From contig JAICXX010000048.1 in NCBI GenBank assembly GCA_025934485.1, positions 1-33,666 of the forward strand: a stretch of DNA of 33,666 nucleotides, read 5' to 3'. The notes below the pieces were generated by a model. It did not search any database. It saw only the letters and a list, made by a program, of their open reading frames with translations, and had not been told where the DNA came from. The translations under genes and the position numbers were made by a program. The number at the start of each line of letters is the position of its first letter. The first letter of the stretch is position 1. Source of the stretch: Chitinophagaceae bacterium (GTDB lineage Bacteria; Bacteroidota; Bacteroidia; Chitinophagales; Chitinophagaceae). Below are positions 32,522 through 33,666 of the stretch, in pieces.

Positions 32522-33666
32522 ATTTCACGATCTTCTGCGCCCGGAACAGATTATCCGTCGCCTGGAGGATCTTTGCTTTTAGCTTGGGGTTATAATCCGG
32601 ATGCCGTTCGAGAAAATCCGTCACGATCTTCGCGGCACCCGCGGTTTGATAGTAGCCAAAACTAGCCGCCAGCCAGCTCTGTGGGAAAAACACATCCCCC
32701 GTATGCTGAATGTCCTGCAGCCAGTCCAGCGAAGCCGCCAGGTATTTCTCCGAATGGGCCGTACGCAACGGATGATGCAGATACGACAAGGCCGTGAGCA
32801 CCCAGGCTTCCTTTCTACGGGCCACCGGGTCCTGCAAGGAAGCGAAAAAACGATCCCGCACAGCCGTGTCGGCGCTCAGGGCGGCCTGCAGATATTGCCA
32901 CCGCCCCTTACGGTCGCTGTTTTGGATGCGTTCACCCTGCTCCCGCAGGATATCCCTATACCCCGTACGTTCGCGCAATGCCAGCGCGGCAGCCAGCCCC
33001 GTATAATCGTCTTCCGATAATTTTACCCCTTCCGGCGGGTGTTGATCCTTCCAAATGGCATACAACCGGTCCTCCCCTTCTTTGCTAAGCACGATATTGC
33101 CGTAGGTACGAAACAGTAATTTCTTTTCATTCCCCGCCGGCACGCGAAGCATCGTTTGCCACAGGTCGGTCTCCAGACCCGGGCCGACAGCCTTCCGCTC
33201 CGCCGGCGTGAGAAAACGCCAATAGATCGAGCCCAGCTGATCCAGCAGAAGATTAAGATCGAGCTCTTCCGGTTCGCGGGTCAAAGCCTGCCGGTCAAAG
33301 GCCAGCAACTGTACCGGCGTAACGGCCTTCCCGTCCAGCATGTTCTCGTAAAGATTGATATACGCTGCGGCGCGCGTCACGGGTCCTAATCGGCCCATGC
33401 CATCTTCCAGCAACCAATGCGTAAAATGGGGGTCTAAGGAAAAAAGCCCATATCCATAGCCGTTGAAATCCGGCAGTCCCAGTTCCGGTAGCGGCTTGCC
33501 GCCAGCCCGGGCAAGATACATGACACGGGCATCCGTGCTGACGGAAAGCGTATCGATATGATCGCGATAGATCATCGCGGTGGTAAACACTTGTGGCCAG
33601 AGTCTGTCGGAGCCGTCCTCGCCCTGTTGTACGATCCGATAATCGATACCGTCCTTATCCCCCTCC
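32520..33666 (-). CDS. C-terminal part of a probable M1-family aminopeptidase, cut by the window edge
   Basis: The frame is open from the right edge to the stop at 32520 (382 codons, no stop). A GTG at 33590 is just an internal codon, since GDKDGIDYRIVQQ and further in-frame residues precede it. The visible part looks like the helical ERAP1-like C-terminal domain: LPDFNGYGYGLFSLDPHFTH at its start, tandem helices such as GPVTRAAAYINLYENMLDGK, LYAIWKDQHPPEGVKLSEDD, ARRKEAWVLTALSYLHHP, and a YNPKLKAKILQATDNLFRAQ end. The HExxH catalytic domain would lie beyond the window, so assignment as M1 is tentative. Confidence 0.7.
   Translation of the reverse strand, partial: EGDKDGIDYRIVQQGEDGSDRLWPQVFTTAMIYRDHIDTLSVSTDARVMYLARAGGKPLPELGLPDFNGYGYGLFSLDPHFTHWLLEDGMGRLGPVTRAAAYINLYENMLDGKAVTPVQLLAFDRQALTREPEELDLNLLLDQLGSIYWRFLTPAERKAVGPGLETDLWQTMLRVPAGNEKKLLFRTYGNIVLSKEGEDRLYAIWKDQHPPEGVKLSEDDYTGLAAALALRERTGYRDILREQGERIQNSDRKGRWQYLQAALSADTAVRDRFFASLQDPVARRKEAWVLTALSYLHHPLRTAHSEKYLAASLDWLQDIQHTGDVFFPQSWLAASFGYYQTAGAAKIVTDFLERHPDYNPKLKAKILQATDNLFRAQKIVK

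Noticed and set aside
1-33666. Search for CRISPR arrays, tRNA, rRNA, insertion sequences, toxin-antitoxin pairs or phage genes
   Set aside because: None recognised: no regularly spaced direct repeats, no tRNA cloverleaf noticed, no transposase, integrase or nuclease domains in the open frames.

Overview
The window looks like chromosomal DNA of a Bacteroidota species, most likely in the family Chitinophagaceae. GC content is moderate to high. The evidence is a SusC/SusD outer-membrane pair, many SusD-type lipoproteins and outer-membrane barrels, DUF4397/DUF4399/DUF2911 secreted proteins, an absence of Shine-Dalgarno sequences, and promoters of the Bacteroidetes type (-7 box TAnnTTTG). The genus is an inference. 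I see no phage, plasmid, insertion sequence, CRISPR array, rRNA or tRNA. This is mostly ordinary core and accessory chromosome.

Layout. 1-778 (minus): ECF sigma factor and the start of an overlapping membrane protein cut by the window edge. 844-2148 (plus): bioA. 2138-6288 (minus): DUF2911 protein, SRPBCC protein, an ABC-2 permease without an ATPase, and SppA. 6377-8743 (plus): a tight folK, deoxynucleoside kinase, MFS exporter operon. 8759-10278: a cysteine-cluster protein and a sterol desaturase-like hydroxylase. 10279-10654: a gene-free stretch packed with stem-loops. 10655-13591: gcvP. 13606-14982 (minus): two small lipoproteins. 15018-15149 (minus): a promoter, a ~95-nt transcript region and an intrinsic terminator, i.e. 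a possible sRNA or attenuator. 15158-16288: lactonase-like propeller. 16316-22142 (minus): SusC, SusD and an M19 dipeptidase, facing a DeoR-family regulator (22377-23132) that overlaps the first of two tandem LpxR-like outer-membrane lipid A deacylases. 25318-26691: a small barrel protein and a YceI protein. 26740-28638: ABC-F protein. 28648-31561 (minus): DUF4197 protein, MFS transporter and a standalone RlmK-like methyltransferase. 31638-32411: FKBP isomerase. 32520 to the right edge (minus): C-terminal part of a probable M1 aminopeptidase.

How the parts may work together. The SusCD-dipeptidase cluster with its divergent DeoR regulator reads as an uptake locus for a peptide-like ligand rather than a glycan. 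The regulator gene is translationally coupled to an LpxR-like gene, so outer-membrane lipid remodelling may be co-expressed with it.

The least explained material is non-coding. A short structured repeat occurs three times, plus one degenerate copy (near 3260, 10520, 29677 and 26030). It has a conserved core (GTCC-loop-GGAC followed by AGACRTWAGCS and NTTTGSGG) and then a stem whose sequence changes while pairing is kept. That repeat and the leader/sRNA at 15018-15149 are the best candidates here for something undescribed. I did not find a convincing new defence or biosynthetic system.
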